Positions 50,815-59,894 of a stretch of DNA of 64,000 nucleotides are shown here, in pieces. The notes below the pieces were generated by a model. It had not been told where the DNA came from, ran no database searches, and saw only the letters and a program-made list of their open reading frames with translations. This stretch comes from Microbacterium esteraromaticum (lineage in GTDB: Bacteria; Actinomycetota; Actinomycetes; Actinomycetales; Microbacteriaceae): contig NZ_CP043732.1 of NCBI RefSeq assembly GCF_014084045.1, positions 2,604,001 to 2,668,000 on the forward strand, written 5' to 3'. Within the stretch, counting starts at the first letter, position 1, and each line of letters opens with the position of its first letter. The translations under genes and the position numbers were made by a program.

Positions 50815-52773
50815 GTGAGAGTCGCGATCGTGACCGAGTCCTTCCTTCCGCACATGAACGGCGTCACCGGATCCGTGCTGCAGATCCTTCGACACCTCGA
50901 ACGCTCAGGGCACCAGGCGCACGTGATCGCACCCGCCGCGCCTGATGCGCCGATGCGCTCCGGCGCCGCGCGCGTGGAGACCGTCGCCTCGGTGCCGTTG
51001 CCCGGCTATCGCAACGTGCGGGTGGGCGTCGCGTCCACGCGGGAGGTGCGTCTGGCGCTGCGTCGTTTCAGGCCGGATGTCGTGCACCTGGCGTCCCCGT
51101 TCGCCTTGGGGTGGCGGGGTGCGCTCGCCGCGGAGAGCCTCGACCTGCCCGTCGTCGCCGCGTACCAGACCGATGTGGCGGCCTACGCCGCGCGGTACGG
51201 GGTCGCGATGACGACCGCGCTCGCCGAGCAGCACCTCATCCGGCTGCACCGTCGCGCCACGCTCACCCTCGCTCCGTCGAAGGAGTCCGAGGATCAGCTC
51301 GCCCGCCTCGGCATCGATCGACTGCGCCGCTGGGGGAGGGGAGTGGATGCCGAGCTCTTCCACCCCGCCGCCCGCGACGAGAACTGGGAGCATCGCCGAC
51401 CCGGCGAAGTGATCGTGGGGTATGTCGGCCGGCTCGCTCCCGAGAAGCAGGTCGAGGATCTGCGCGCGCTCAACGGGATGCCGGGGGTGCGGCTCGTCGT
51501 CGTCGGCGACGGGCCATCGCGAACGCGACTCGAGTCGGTGCTGCCAGATGCCGTCTTCCTCGGGCATCTGTCGGGCGCCGAACTCGCCTGCGCCATGGCG
51601 TCCTTCGACATCTTCGTGCATCCGGGTGAGAGCGAGACGTTCGGCCAGACGCTGCAGGAGGCGCACGCCAGCGGCGTTCCCGTGATCGCCACAGGGCGGG
51701 GAGGGCCACTCGACCTGGTGCGGATGGGCGTCGACGGCTGGCTGTACAGGCCGGGCGACCTCGACGACCTGCGCATGCGCGTGCAGGACCTCGCAGGCGA
51801 CACCCGCAAGCGGCAGGCCTTCGGACGAGCGGGGCGAGATGCCGTGGCGCGGCGGTCCTGGGCCGCTGTGTGCGACCAGCTGCTCGCCCATTACGGCGAA
51901 GCCGCCGAGCTGCACTCGCTCGACGGCGCGCTGCGGGCGCGGCGTGCGCGACGCCCCGAGCCGGCTCCGCCCGTGCGCGGCCGACGCTGGAGTCGCTACA
52001 TCGCCCTCGGCGACTCCCTCACCGAGGGCCTGTGCGATCGAACCGCCGACGGCACCGAACGGGGATGGGCGGACCGTCTCGCGCTGCTGCTGGCCGCGCG
52101 CGGCGGAATCCGCTACGCCAACCTCGCCGTGCGCTCGCGTCGCGTCGCCGATGTGTGCGGGCCGCAGCTCGAACGTGCCCTCGAGTTGGAACCCGACCTC
52201 GTATCGGTCTTCGTCGGGGCAAACGACCTCGTGCTGATCCGCGCCGACGTCGACGCCCTCGCGGCAAGGCTCGAAGTGGCAGTCGAACGTCTGCGCGCGA
52301 GCGGCGCGGATGTGGTGCTGATCACGCCGTTCCTGCCCCGCCGCGCGGCGTCTGCCGTCTACGCACGTCGCTTCGCGGCGTTCGCGTCTGCACTCGCCGC
52401 CGTGGCGGATCGCACGGGCGCGATCCTCGTCGACGCCGACCGTCATCCCGGACTCGGCGCGCGGGCCAACTGGGCGGAGGACCTCGTGCACCTCTCCAGC
52501 CGGGGGCACCGTCTGCTCGCGTACATAGTGGGCGAGCGTCTCGGCGTGCCGCATGCCGAGGCGCTGGGAGAGCTGGATGCCGCCCTGCATGAGCACGAGC
52601 GGATCACCCGTGGCCTGTGGTGGCGCAGGCATGCGCTGCCGTGGATCTGGCGTCGCTTGCGAGGGCGCACGGCGGGGGACGGCCGCGTGGCCAAGCACGA
52701 CGACTATGTGGTCCTCGACCGCAACGGCGTGCCGGAGAGCATCAGCCGGGCCGACCGCAGACACGCCGGCTGA
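50815..52773 (+). CDS. Fusion of GT4-family glycosyltransferase and SGNH/GDSL hydrolase
   Basis: 652 residues from GTG 50815. Residues 1-375 are a GT-B glycosyltransferase of the GT4/PimB type: VRVAIVTESFLPHMNGVTGS at the start, VGYVGRLAPEKQVEDL, and the E-x7-E motif in HPGESETFGQTLQEAHASG. After a short Arg/Pro linker, residues 392-600 are an SGNH hydrolase: GDSLTEG with Ser401, GANDLV, and Asp556-x-x-His559 in DLVHLSSRGH. One chain could thus add a sugar (likely mannose-type) and remove an acyl group. No signal peptide, so cytosolic side. CATCCT six bases before the GTG is a possible -10. Confidence 0.88.
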   Translation: MRVAIVTESFLPHMNGVTGSVLQILRHLERSGHQAHVIAPAAPDAPMRSGAARVETVASVPLPGYRNVRVGVASTREVRLALRRFRPDVVHLASPFALGWRGALAAESLDLPVVAAYQTDVAAYAARYGVAMTTALAEQHLIRLHRRATLTLAPSKESEDQLARLGIDRLRRWGRGVDAELFHPAARDENWEHRRPGEVIVGYVGRLAPEKQVEDLRALNGMPGVRLVVVGDGPSRTRLESVLPDAVFLGHLSGAELACAMASFDIFVHPGESETFGQTLQEAHASGVPVIATGRGGPLDLVRMGVDGWLYRPGDLDDLRMRVQDLAGDTRKRQAFGRAGRDAVARRSWAAVCDQLLAHYGEAAELHSLDGALRARRARRPEPAPPVRGRRWSRYIALGDSLTEGLCDRTADGTERGWADRLALLLAARGGIRYANLAVRSRRVADVCGPQLERALELEPDLVSVFVGANDLVLIRADVDALAARLEVAVERLRASGADVVLITPFLPRRAASAVYARRFAAFASALAAVADRTGAILVDADRHPGLGARANWAEDLVHLSSRGHRLLAYIVGERLGVPHAEALGELDAALHEHERITRGLWWRRHALPWIWRRLRGRTAGDGRVAKHDDYVVLDRNGVPESISRADRRHAG

Positions 52774-53015
52774 TAGGATCTACGGTGGTGCAGTCTGCGC
52801 CGCACAACTGAACACGGTACGGAGCGGTCGGCTGAGAAGCTGGTCCCCTGTGGTGGGTTCCTCGTCGCGCACGGCGCCGGGTGATCTTCTACTGGTGGCC
52901 AGCGCAGGCGAGATTCGCGGGATGCCCGCGCGCTTATATCTGTCCGCATCCGCTCCTTCGCGACAACTCGCGCGCCACACGGGCGCGCGAGCCTAAACAA
53001 AGAAGGAGAGACCTC
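52774..53015 (+). promoter_or_regulatory. pnp promoter and structured leader
   Basis: TAGGAT (about 52774-52779) right after the previous stop is a possible -10, giving a leader of some 230 bases. It contains a CTCGCGCGCC hairpin (52967-52991) close to the ribosome site AGAAGGAGA, and TATATC near 52935 could be a second -10. PNPase commonly represses its own mRNA through a leader stem; this is only an analogy here. Confidence 0.35.
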
Positions 53016-55283
53016 TTGGAAGGTCCTGAAATCACCGCCACCGAGGCCGTTCTCGACAACGGCCGCTTCGGCACCCGCACCGTCCGCTTCGAGACCGGAC
53101 GCCTCGCCCAGCAGGCTCAGGGCTCGGTCGCGGCCTACCTCGACGACGAGACCATGCTCCTGTCGGCCACCAGCGCGAGCAAGCACCCGCGCGAGGGCTT
53201 CGACTTCTTCCCGCTGACGGTGGACGTCGAGGAGCGCTCGTACGCCGCAGGCAAGATCCCCGGCTCGTTCTTCCGCCGCGAGGGCCGTCCCTCGACCGAG
53301 GCCATCCTCGTGTGCCGTCTGATCGACCGTCCGCTGCGCCCGTCCTTCGTCGACGGTCTGCGCAACGAGGTCCAGATCGTCATCACCGTGCTGTCGATCG
53401 CCCCCGGCGAGTACTACGACGCGCTCGCGATCAACGCGGCCTCGGCCTCGACCCAGATCTCGGGTCTGCCGTTCTCCGGACCGATCGCCGGTGTGCGCCT
53501 CGCGTTCATCCCCGGTCACGGCGAGCACGCAGACCAGTGGGTCGCGTTCCCGAACGTGGAGCAGGTCGAGCAGGCCGTGTTCGACCTCGTCGTCGCCGGT
53601 CGCGTCGTGACCAAGGCCGATGGCACCGAGGACGTCGCGATCATGATGGTCGAGGCCGAGGCGACCGAGGGAAGCTGGAACCTGATCAAGGCCGGCGCCA
53701 CCAAGCCCAACGAGGACGTCGTCGCCGAGGGCCTCGAGGCTGCGAAGCCGTTCATCGCCCAGCTCGTCAAGGCTCAGGCCGAGCTCGCGGCGACGGCATC
53801 GAAGGAGCCGGGCGTGTACCCGGTCTTCCTGCCCTACAGCGATGAGACCTTCGCCTTCGTCAAGGAGCGTGCGCACGCCGAGCTCGTCGACGTGTACCAG
53901 ATCGCCGACAAGCAGGAGCGGCAGAACGCCGACGACGCGATCAAGGACCGCGTCAAGGCCGAGCTGATCGAGGCCACCGAGGCCGGCACCCTGCCCGCAG
54001 CGGCACCGCTCGAGTTCTCCGCCGCCTACAAGTCGGTCACCAAGGCGATCGTCCGCGGCCGCATCCTGACTGACGGTGTGCGCATCGACGGTCGCGGTCT
54101 CGCCGACATCCGGCCGCTCGACGCGGAGGTGCAGGTCATCCCGCGCGTGCACGGCTCGGCGATCTTCCAGCGCGGAGAGACCCAGATCATGGGCGTCACC
54201 ACGCTGAACATGCTCAAGATGGAGCAGCAGATCGACTCGCTGTCGCCCACCACGAGCAAGCGCTACATGCACCACTACAACTTCCCGCCCTACTCGACCG
54301 GTGAGACCGGCCGTGTCGGGTCGCCGAAGCGTCGCGAGATCGGGCACGGCTTCCTCGCCGAGCGCGCCCTCGTGCCGGTGCTGCCCACCCGCGAGGAGTT
54401 CCCCTACGCGATCCGTCAGGTGTCGGAGGCCCTCGGGTCCAACGGCTCCACCTCGATGGGCTCCGTCTGCGCCTCGACCCTCTCGCTGCTGAACGCCGGC
54501 GTGCCGCTGCGCGCACCGGTCGCGGGCATCGCGATGGGTCTGGTGTCCGACGAGGTCGACGGCGAGACCCGCTACGCGGCGCTGACCGACATCCTCGGCG
54601 CCGAGGACGCGCTGGGCGACATGGACTTCAAGGTCGCCGGCACCAGCGAGTTCGTCACCGCGATCCAGCTCGACACCAAGCTCGACGGCATCCCGTCGTC
54701 GGTGCTCGCAGGAGCCCTGACCCAGGCGCGCGACGCGCGTCTGACGATCCTCAACGTGCTGAACGCCGCGATCGACGCCCCCGACGAGATGGCGCCGACC
54801 GCGCCGCGCGTCATCAGCGTGCAGATCCCGGTCGACAAGATCGGCGAGCTGATCGGCCCGAAGGGCAAGACGATCAACGCGATCCAGGACGAGACCGGCG
54901 CTCAGATCTCCATCGAGGAGGACGGCACCGTCTACATCGGCGCGACCGACGGCCCCTCGGCCGAGGCCGCCCGCGCCCAGGTGAACGCGATCGCCAACCC
55001 CACCAACCCGGAGGTCGGCGAGCAGTTCCTCGGCACCGTCGTGAAGATCGCCACCTTCGGCGCCTTCGTGTCGCTGCTGCCCGGTAAGGACGGCCTCCTG
55101 CACGTCACCGAGGTGCGCAAGCTCGCCGGCGGCAAGCGCGTCGAGAACGTCGACGACGTCCTCTCGGTCGGTCAGAAGCTGCTCGTGCGCATCACCAAGA
55201 TCGACGACCGCGGCAAGCTGTCGCTCGAGCCGGTCATCGACGACGCGCCCGCCGAGGGCGCGGCGGAGACCGTCGAGGCGTGA
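53016..55283 (+). CDS. pnp: Polynucleotide phosphorylase
   Basis: 3'-5' phosphorolytic RNA degradation. 755 residues from TTG 53016 (ribosome site AAGGAG eight bases upstream); homologues start [16 protein letters not shown], which decides the start. Two RNase PH domains (about 10-150 and 350-560, with ERALVPVLP and [18 protein letters not shown]), a KH domain ([17 protein letters not shown], about 607) and an S1 domain ([18 protein letters not shown]) to the end. Transcribed alone, with a terminator after it. The 1282-residue frame on the other strand is a shadow. Confidence 0.97.
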   Translation: MEGPEITATEAVLDNGRFGTRTVRFETGRLAQQAQGSVAAYLDDETMLLSATSASKHPREGFDFFPLTVDVEERSYAAGKIPGSFFRREGRPSTEAILVCRLIDRPLRPSFVDGLRNEVQIVITVLSIAPGEYYDALAINAASASTQISGLPFSGPIAGVRLAFIPGHGEHADQWVAFPNVEQVEQAVFDLVVAGRVVTKADGTEDVAIMMVEAEATEGSWNLIKAGATKPNEDVVAEGLEAAKPFIAQLVKAQAELAATASKEPGVYPVFLPYSDETFAFVKERAHAELVDVYQIADKQERQNADDAIKDRVKAELIEATEAGTLPAAAPLEFSAAYKSVTKAIVRGRILTDGVRIDGRGLADIRPLDAEVQVIPRVHGSAIFQRGETQIMGVTTLNMLKMEQQIDSLSPTTSKRYMHHYNFPPYSTGETGRVGSPKRREIGHGFLAERALVPVLPTREEFPYAIRQVSEALGSNGSTSMGSVCASTLSLLNAGVPLRAPVAGIAMGLVSDEVDGETRYAALTDILGAEDALGDMDFKVAGTSEFVTAIQLDTKLDGIPSSVLAGALTQARDARLTILNVLNAAIDAPDEMAPTAPRVISVQIPVDKIGELIGPKGKTINAIQDETGAQISIEEDGTVYIGATDGPSAEAARAQVNAIANPTNPEVGEQFLGTVVKIATFGAFVSLLPGKDGLLHVTEVRKLAGGKRVENVDDVLSVGQKLLVRITKIDDRGKLSLEPVIDDAPAEGAAETVEA

Positions 55284-55320
55284 GCCCGATCGGATGCCGA
55301 TGACGGGCATCCGTGAGTGA

Positions 55321-55364
55321 AAGACCCGGGATCGCGTGCCCATGGCCGCGATTCCGGGTCTTTT
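55321..55364 (+). terminator. Terminator after pnp
   Basis: 17-bp stem AAAGACCCGGGATCGCG with one G-T pair, 10-base loop, and a 3' end reading CTTTTC, a true T run. Confidence 0.88.
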
Positions 55365-55490
55365 CGTATCCGATGTGATCGAACCGTTACGAGAACATGA
55401 CCCCTCGTGCTCCTGTCGTGACCGGAAGCGCCCCTGCGCTCGCCTACCCTCGAAGTACGCACGGGGGTGCGGAGCTACGGGGGTGGCGAT

Positions 55491-56525
55491 GTGAAGCTCT
55501 TCGGCACAGGGACAGCCGGCACGGCGGGCGCGCCGTCGAGCACTGCGCCCGGACTCGATGCGCATCCATCCGCCCCGATCCCCGTGATCGGACCCGGCGT
55601 GGGGGAGGGAATCCGCGTTCCCCTCGGCGAGACGGGCCACTCTGTCTTCCCGCTCATGCTCGGCGCCGCGGAGTTCGGCTGGAGCATCGACCAGCACACC
55701 AGCAGCGGCATCCTCGATCGCTACGTCGAGTTCGGTGGCAACGCCGTGCACACCGCCGACGGATTCTCCGGCGGGCGCAGCGAGCACATCATCGGTCAGT
55801 GGCTGCGAGCACGTCGCATCCGCGACAGCATCACTCTGAGCGTGCGTGTCGGCTCGCACGCCGACAACCCCGGCCTCGGATCGGTGAACCTCGTCCGCGC
55901 CGTCGAGGGCTCGCTGACGCGCCTGGGTGTCGACTGCCTCGACGTGCTGTACCTCGACGCGTCCCTGGACGACAGCTCCGTGCTGGAGGACACCCTGGCG
56001 ACCGTGGAATGGCTGCGAGAGGCCGGGAAGATCCACTCGGTGGGGGCGTTCCGCTTCGCCCCCGAGCGGCTCGTAGAGGCGCGCATCCTGGCATCCGCCG
56101 GGTACCCCCGCATCGAGGTGGTCGACGAACCCTACAACCTCGTGCGACGTCAGGGCCTCGAAGGCGATCTGCGCCTCGTGGCGGCGGCCCAGAACCTCGC
56201 GGTGACGCCGTCCCATGCGCTTGAGCACGGGTTCCTGTCGGGACAGCACCGTCGCAGGTCCGCGGTCACCGGTGTGCGCGGCGAGCAGATGAAGGGCAAC
56301 CTGAACCGCAGGGGCATCCGCGTGCTGCGGGTGCTCGACCGGATCGCTGACGAGCTCTCTGTGCCGGTCGCCGCCGTGTCGATCGCCTGGCTTCTCGCGC
56401 AGCGCACGGTGGTCGCTCCCATCGTGAACGCGTTCGCGCCGCAGCACGTCGAAGAGCTCATGCAGGGAGCGGGCGTCTCGCTGCTGCGCTCTCAGGTGGC
56501 CGAGCTCACCCGGGCCGGCGACTGA
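55491..56525 (+). CDS. Aldo/keto reductase-fold protein lacking the catalytic tetrad
   Basis: 344 residues from GTG 55491 (GGGGGTG precedes); the first 45 residues are a disordered Ala/Pro/Gly tail. The fold is clearly aldo/keto reductase: LGAAEFGWSID, VEFGGNAVHTADGFSGGRSE, VEGSLTRLGVDCLDVLYLD, and DEPYNLVRRQGLEGDL. Yet the Asp, Tyr, Lys and His of the active site appear as His87, Phe92, Arg119 and Asp156. So it is probably not a normal reductase; it may bind NADPH or a ligand as a regulator or scaffold. Transcribed alone between the pnp terminator and the phosphatase gene. Confidence 0.85.
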   Translation: MKLFGTGTAGTAGAPSSTAPGLDAHPSAPIPVIGPGVGEGIRVPLGETGHSVFPLMLGAAEFGWSIDQHTSSGILDRYVEFGGNAVHTADGFSGGRSEHIIGQWLRARRIRDSITLSVRVGSHADNPGLGSVNLVRAVEGSLTRLGVDCLDVLYLDASLDDSSVLEDTLATVEWLREAGKIHSVGAFRFAPERLVEARILASAGYPRIEVVDEPYNLVRRQGLEGDLRLVAAAQNLAVTPSHALEHGFLSGQHRRRSAVTGVRGEQMKGNLNRRGIRVLRVLDRIADELSVPVAAVSIAWLLAQRTVVAPIVNAFAPQHVEELMQGAGVSLLRSQVAELTRAGD

Positions 56526-56628
56526 GCGCACAGTCCGTGCCGAATGCGTCATGCCTCGTCGCCGTGTCCGCGCCGTGACCTAAGCTGGAGATGCCCCTCC
56601 GAGTCGGCGGGGCTGAAGCGAGCGGGCA

Positions 56629-57231
56629 GTGACGCACTACATCTATCTGGTCAGACACGGCGAACATCAGGATGCCGAGCACGGCGTCGATGACGGACCC
56701 CTCTCGCCCCGAGGTCAGCGCCAGGCCGAGCTGATCGCAGACCGGCTCTCGGGACTGCCGCTGGACGCCGTCTGGCATTCGCCCCTGCTGCGCGCGGCTG
56801 AGACCGCCCGCAGCGTCGCGGCACGGCTGCCGTCCGTCGACCCGGTGCCCTCGGCTCTGCTCTTCGACTGCGTGCCCAGCGGCATGAGCGAGGACGTGCC
56901 CTCGGTGTACGAGCCGTTCTTCGGATCGGTGAGCGACGCCGAGATCGAGGCGGGCTCGGCTCAGATGGCAGACGCGGTCGGCGAGTTCCTCCGTCGGCGC
57001 AACGGCGACGTGCACGAGGTGCTCATCACCCACAACTTCGTGATCTCGTGGTTCGTGCGCGAGGTGCTGGGCGCTCCCGACTGGCGTTGGATGACGCTGA
57101 ATCAGGCGCATTGCGGACTCACGGTGATCGCGCAGAAGCAGGGGCGTCCGTGGACGCTGCTGAGCCACAACGACCTCGGGCATCTGCCGATGGAGCTGCG
57201 TACAGGACTGCCCGAAGGCGCGCTCATCTGA
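56629..57231 (+). CDS. Histidine phosphatase family protein
   Basis: 200 residues from GTG 56629. The phosphatase motif LVRHGEHQDAEHG is at residues 7-19 (His10 accepts phosphate), with AETARSVAARL near residue 62 and the second His in VLITHNFVISWFV, near 132. Related to phosphoglycerate mutases, but context and size fit a general phosphatase on small phosphoesters. TAAGCT at 56581 is a possible -10. Fifty bases separate it from dapB, which has its own -10. Confidence 0.88.
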   Translation: MTHYIYLVRHGEHQDAEHGVDDGPLSPRGQRQAELIADRLSGLPLDAVWHSPLLRAAETARSVAARLPSVDPVPSALLFDCVPSGMSEDVPSVYEPFFGSVSDAEIEAGSAQMADAVGEFLRRRNGDVHEVLITHNFVISWFVREVLGAPDWRWMTLNQAHCGLTVIAQKQGRPWTLLSHNDLGHLPMELRTGLPEGALI

Positions 57232-57268
57232 CCGCGACACGACGGCCGAGCCGCAGCGCATGCGAATC

Positions 57269-57274
57269 TAGACT
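57269..57274 (+). promoter_or_regulatory. -10 element of dapB (leaderless type)
   Basis: TAGACT, six bases (GGAGTC), then the ATG. Confidence 0.5.
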
Positions 57275-57280
57275 GGAGTC

Positions 57281-58027
57281 ATGACGACACAGGTCGCCCT
57301 CGTCGGCGGTACAGGCTCACTCGGACGCATCATCCATTCGGTGATCGACCAGCTCGACGGCTTCGAGGTGCGCTCGGTGCTCGGCTCGGCGAACGACCTC
57401 TCCGAGATCGACGGCGCAGACCTGGTCGTCGACGCCTCGACCCCCGCAGTGAGCATCGAGGTCGTGCGTGCAGCTGTCGAACGCGGCATCAACGTGCTCG
57501 TCGGCACCTCCGGGTGGTCGCAGGAGCGCATCGCTGTGATGCGTCCGCTGGTCGAGGTCGCCGGAACCGGGGCGGTCTTCATCCCCAACTTCTCGCTCGG
57601 CTCGGCACTGGGCTCTGCCCTCGCCGCCGCGGCGGCACCCTTCTTCCCCTCCGCCGAGATCATCGAAGCGCATCACGATCGAAAGATCGACTCGCCGAGC
57701 GGAACCGCAGTGCGCACGGCCGAGCTCATGGTCGCCGCACGCGATGCACAGGGGCCGTTCCAGGCTCCGCATGCCGATCAGCGCGCCCGCGGACAGCAGG
57801 TGTCCGGCGTCCCGGTGCACTCGCTGCGTCGTCCGGGAGTGATCGCGAAGCAGGAGGCCATCCTGTCAGGACCAGGGGAGTCGCTGACGATCGTGCACGA
57901 CACCGTCGACTCGGCGGCAGCGTATGCGCCCGGCATCAGGCTCGCCGTGCCGTTCGCCCGCGACGCGCGCGGGGTGGTCGTCGGCCTTGAGAACCTCGTC
58001 GACATCGGCATCCGGGCCCGATCGTGA
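57281..58027 (+). CDS. dapB: 4-hydroxy-tetrahydrodipicolinate reductase
   Basis: Second step of the lysine/diaminopimelate branch, using NAD(P)H. 248 residues: Rossmann start VALVGGTGSLGRIIHSV (5-21), VGTSGWSQERI, IPNFSLGSALG, and the substrate motif EAHHDRKIDSPSGTA, with the catalytic His pair and Lys. The product feeds cell-wall meso-DAP or lysine. The stop overlaps the next small gene by GTGA. The partner gene dapA is in the same window about 4.8 kb downstream. Confidence 0.96.
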   Translation: MTTQVALVGGTGSLGRIIHSVIDQLDGFEVRSVLGSANDLSEIDGADLVVDASTPAVSIEVVRAAVERGINVLVGTSGWSQERIAVMRPLVEVAGTGAVFIPNFSLGSALGSALAAAAAPFFPSAEIIEAHHDRKIDSPSGTAVRTAELMVAARDAQGPFQAPHADQRARGQQVSGVPVHSLRRPGVIAKQEAILSGPGESLTIVHDTVDSAAAYAPGIRLAVPFARDARGVVVGLENLVDIGIRARS

Positions 58028-58467
58028 CCTCGCGCATCGGCGTCGCGGTGATGGGGGCGGCGCTGCTGCTGTACGTGATCATCGCAGGCTGGCTCGCGGT
58101 GATGTTCCTGAGGGTCGGCACCCCGATCTCGACAGGGATGGCCGTCGCGCTGATCGTGATCGCGCCGATCGGCGCGTGGGCGCTGGTGAGGGAGCTCAGC
58201 TTCGGCTTCGCGGCGGACCGGCTCGGCAGGAGGCTCGACTCCGAGGGCGGGATGCCCGAGGCGCCCGATCAGCTGACTCCGAGCGGCCGGCTGCTGAACG
58301 ACGACATCGACCCACTCATCGCGCACTACGGTGCGGCGGTCGAGGCCGGGCCCGAGGACTGGCGGGCGCGCTACCGGCTGGGTGTGGTGCAGGATGCCGC
58401 CGGACGGCGGAAGGATGCCAGGGCCAGCATCCGCGAGGCGATCAGACTCTCACGCACCCGGCCCTGA
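58024..58467 (+). CDS. Membrane protein with a TPR-like C-terminal tail
   Basis: 147 residues from a GTG overlapping the dapB stop (GTGA). Two membrane segments at about 8-30 and 39-56, then a cytosolic part ending in a single helical-hairpin repeat (DWRARYRLGVVQDAAGRRKDARASIREAIRL), read in pieces as a TPR-like unit at about 108-140. I know similar small proteins downstream of dapB in related actinobacteria but no function for them. Co-translated with dapB. Confidence 0.8.
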   Translation: MTSRIGVAVMGAALLLYVIIAGWLAVMFLRVGTPISTGMAVALIVIAPIGAWALVRELSFGFAADRLGRRLDSEGGMPEAPDQLTPSGRLLNDDIDPLIAHYGAAVEAGPEDWRARYRLGVVQDAAGRRKDARASIREAIRLSRTRP

Positions 58468-58480
58468 CATCCGGGTGACG

Positions 58481-58906
58481 TCAGGCGAGGCTGGCTTCGA
58501 GGGTGATCTCGATGCCGGCGAGGGCCTGCGACACGGGGCAGCCGGTCTTGGCGCCCTCGGCGATCTCCTGGAACTTCTCGGGGGTGAGCCCCGGAACGGT
58601 CGCGTTGACGTTCAGGTGGCTGCCGGTGATGCCGGTGCCCGGCTTGAAGGTGACGGAGGCCGAGGTGTTCACCCGCTCCGGCGGGGTGCCGTTCTCGGCC
58701 AGCGCGTGCGACAGAGCCATGCTGAAGCACGATGCGTGCGCCGCCGCGATGAGCTCCTCAGGCGTGGTGGTCGTGTCGGATCCCTCGCTGCGCGCCTTCC
58801 AGTCGATGGGGAAGGTGCCGAGGTTCGAGCTCGAGAAGGCGACGGTGCCCGAGCCCTCCATCAGGGATCCGGTCCAGGTGGTTGCGGCTTCGCTGGTGAC
58901 GGTCAT
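58481..58906 (-). CDS. OsmC-family peroxiredoxin
   Basis: 141 residues from ATG 58906, with ribosome site GGAGGAACA. Reduces organic hydroperoxides with two redox cysteines: Cys60 in AAAHASCFSMALS and Cys123 in GAKTGCPVSQAL, both present. TTTTPEELIAAAHASC is typical of the OsmC rather than the Ohr branch. It is convergent with the dapB group and lies next to a DUF4395 protein and a thioredoxin-like protein on the same strand, 122 bases apart, which suggests a shared redox role without proving one operon. Confidence 0.93.
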   Translation of the reverse strand: MTVTSEAATTWTGSLMEGSGTVAFSSSNLGTFPIDWKARSEGSDTTTTPEELIAAAHASCFSMALSHALAENGTPPERVNTSASVTFKPGTGITGSHLNVNATVPGLTPEKFQEIAEGAKTGCPVSQALAGIEITLEASLA

Positions 58907-59028
58907 TGTTCCTCCGGGGATCGCTCGTCGCATGGCGCCGCGGGATCGCGTCGCGTGGCAAGCCTATCCAGGCCGGGGCCGTGCCGGAACCGGTTCGAGC
59001 GGCCGGATCAGACGGCGGTGTCTTCGCG

Positions 59029-59466
59029 TCAGACCAGGCCGGCGCGCTGCAGCAGCAGATACATCTGGCAGCCGAGGCAGAAGCCGAAGGCGGCGTTCAG
59101 GAACGCCGCGACGAAGGCGGCGGCTGCGGCGATGGGAAGTGCGAGCGGAACGCCGGCGAGATGCAGCACGAGCCCGATCCCGATGACGACCAGACCCACT
59201 CCCTGTGCGAAGCGCGGAGGGCGTGGATCCTCCAGCTCGCCGGGTGGTGAGAGTCTGGGGCGCACGACCGTGCGGAACAGCACCGCCCATGGCGATGTCG
59301 TCGGCGACACCACTCCCCAGACGAACAGAGCCGCCGCGATCACGGCCAGCACGACGGCGGCCGGGCTCGCGGTCAGGCCGAGGACGGTCGTGACGATGAG
59401 CAGCAGAGAGGTTATCCACGCGGCGAATCGCGGGCCTCTGGGGTCGATTCCGGTGGGCGCGGTCAT
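59029..59466 (-). CDS. DUF4395 membrane protein
   Basis: 145 residues with four membrane segments (about 15-33, 36-52, 87-105, 108-130). The start fits DUF4395: TAPTGIDPRGPRFAAWITS. Near the C-terminus GFCLGCQMYLLL holds a Cys-x-x-Cys pair at the membrane edge, which suggests electron or disulfide exchange. It overlaps the thioredoxin-like gene (ATGA), so the two are co-translated and probably form a membrane thiol-redox pair. Function not established. Confidence 0.88.
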   Translation of the reverse strand: MTAPTGIDPRGPRFAAWITSLLLIVTTVLGLTASPAAVVLAVIAAALFVWGVVSPTTSPWAVLFRTVVRPRLSPPGELEDPRPPRFAQGVGLVVIGIGLVLHLAGVPLALPIAAAAAFVAAFLNAAFGFCLGCQMYLLLQRAGLV

Positions 59467-59888
59467 GCGGTCTCCTGCCGTGCGGGCAGCTCGTCAAGAG
59501 CGGCGGCGATCTCGTCGCGGCGGGGCACGCCGACGAAGCGCGCGACGATCCTGGCATCCGCGTCGACGAGCAGGGTGGTGGGCGTGCTGAGGACATGGTT
59601 CTCGGCAGCCAGGTCGGCACGATGGGTCAGATCGACGTCGTGCACGTCGATCGCTCCGCGCTCCGAGGCCACGGCGTGCAGCATCCGGCGCACCTGCGGG
59701 CAGCGGGAGCAGGTCTCGGTGCTGAACAGGACGAGCGCGGAGCGGCCGCGCAGCAGGCCGAGACGCGAGATGTCGACGCTGCCCGTCGCGCGACGACGCC
59801 GGCCGTCGCCGAGCCGCCACACGACTCCGACGACGACCGTCGCGACGAGCAGTGCGCCCACCGTGATCAGAGCGGTCGTGAGAGGCAT
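59463..59888 (-). CDS. Membrane-anchored thioredoxin-like protein
   Basis: 141 residues. One N-terminal membrane helix (about 5-25) then a thioredoxin fold: LVLFSTETCSRCPQVRRML with Cys60-x-x-Cys63, and STPTTLLVDADARIVARFVG with the cis-Pro loop. The side of the membrane is uncertain: positive residues after the helix (RRRRR-type, about 30-33) suggest the domain faces the cytosol. TAGCCT (59895-59900) lies six bases before the ATG. Coupled by overlap to the DUF4395 gene downstream. Confidence 0.88.
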   Translation of the reverse strand: MPLTTALITVGALLVATVVVGVVWRLGDGRRRRATGSVDISRLGLLRGRSALVLFSTETCSRCPQVRRMLHAVASERGAIDVHDVDLTHRADLAAENHVLSTPTTLLVDADARIVARFVGVPRRDEIAAALDELPARQETA

Positions 59889-59894
59889 GGATCG

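Noticed and set aside
52704..56552. A 1282-residue open frame on the minus strand across pnp and the aldo/keto reductase gene
   Set aside because: It is exactly antisense to two well-supported genes, its product is an Asp/Arg/Gly/Leu-rich low-complexity chain, and such long antisense frames are expected at this GC content.
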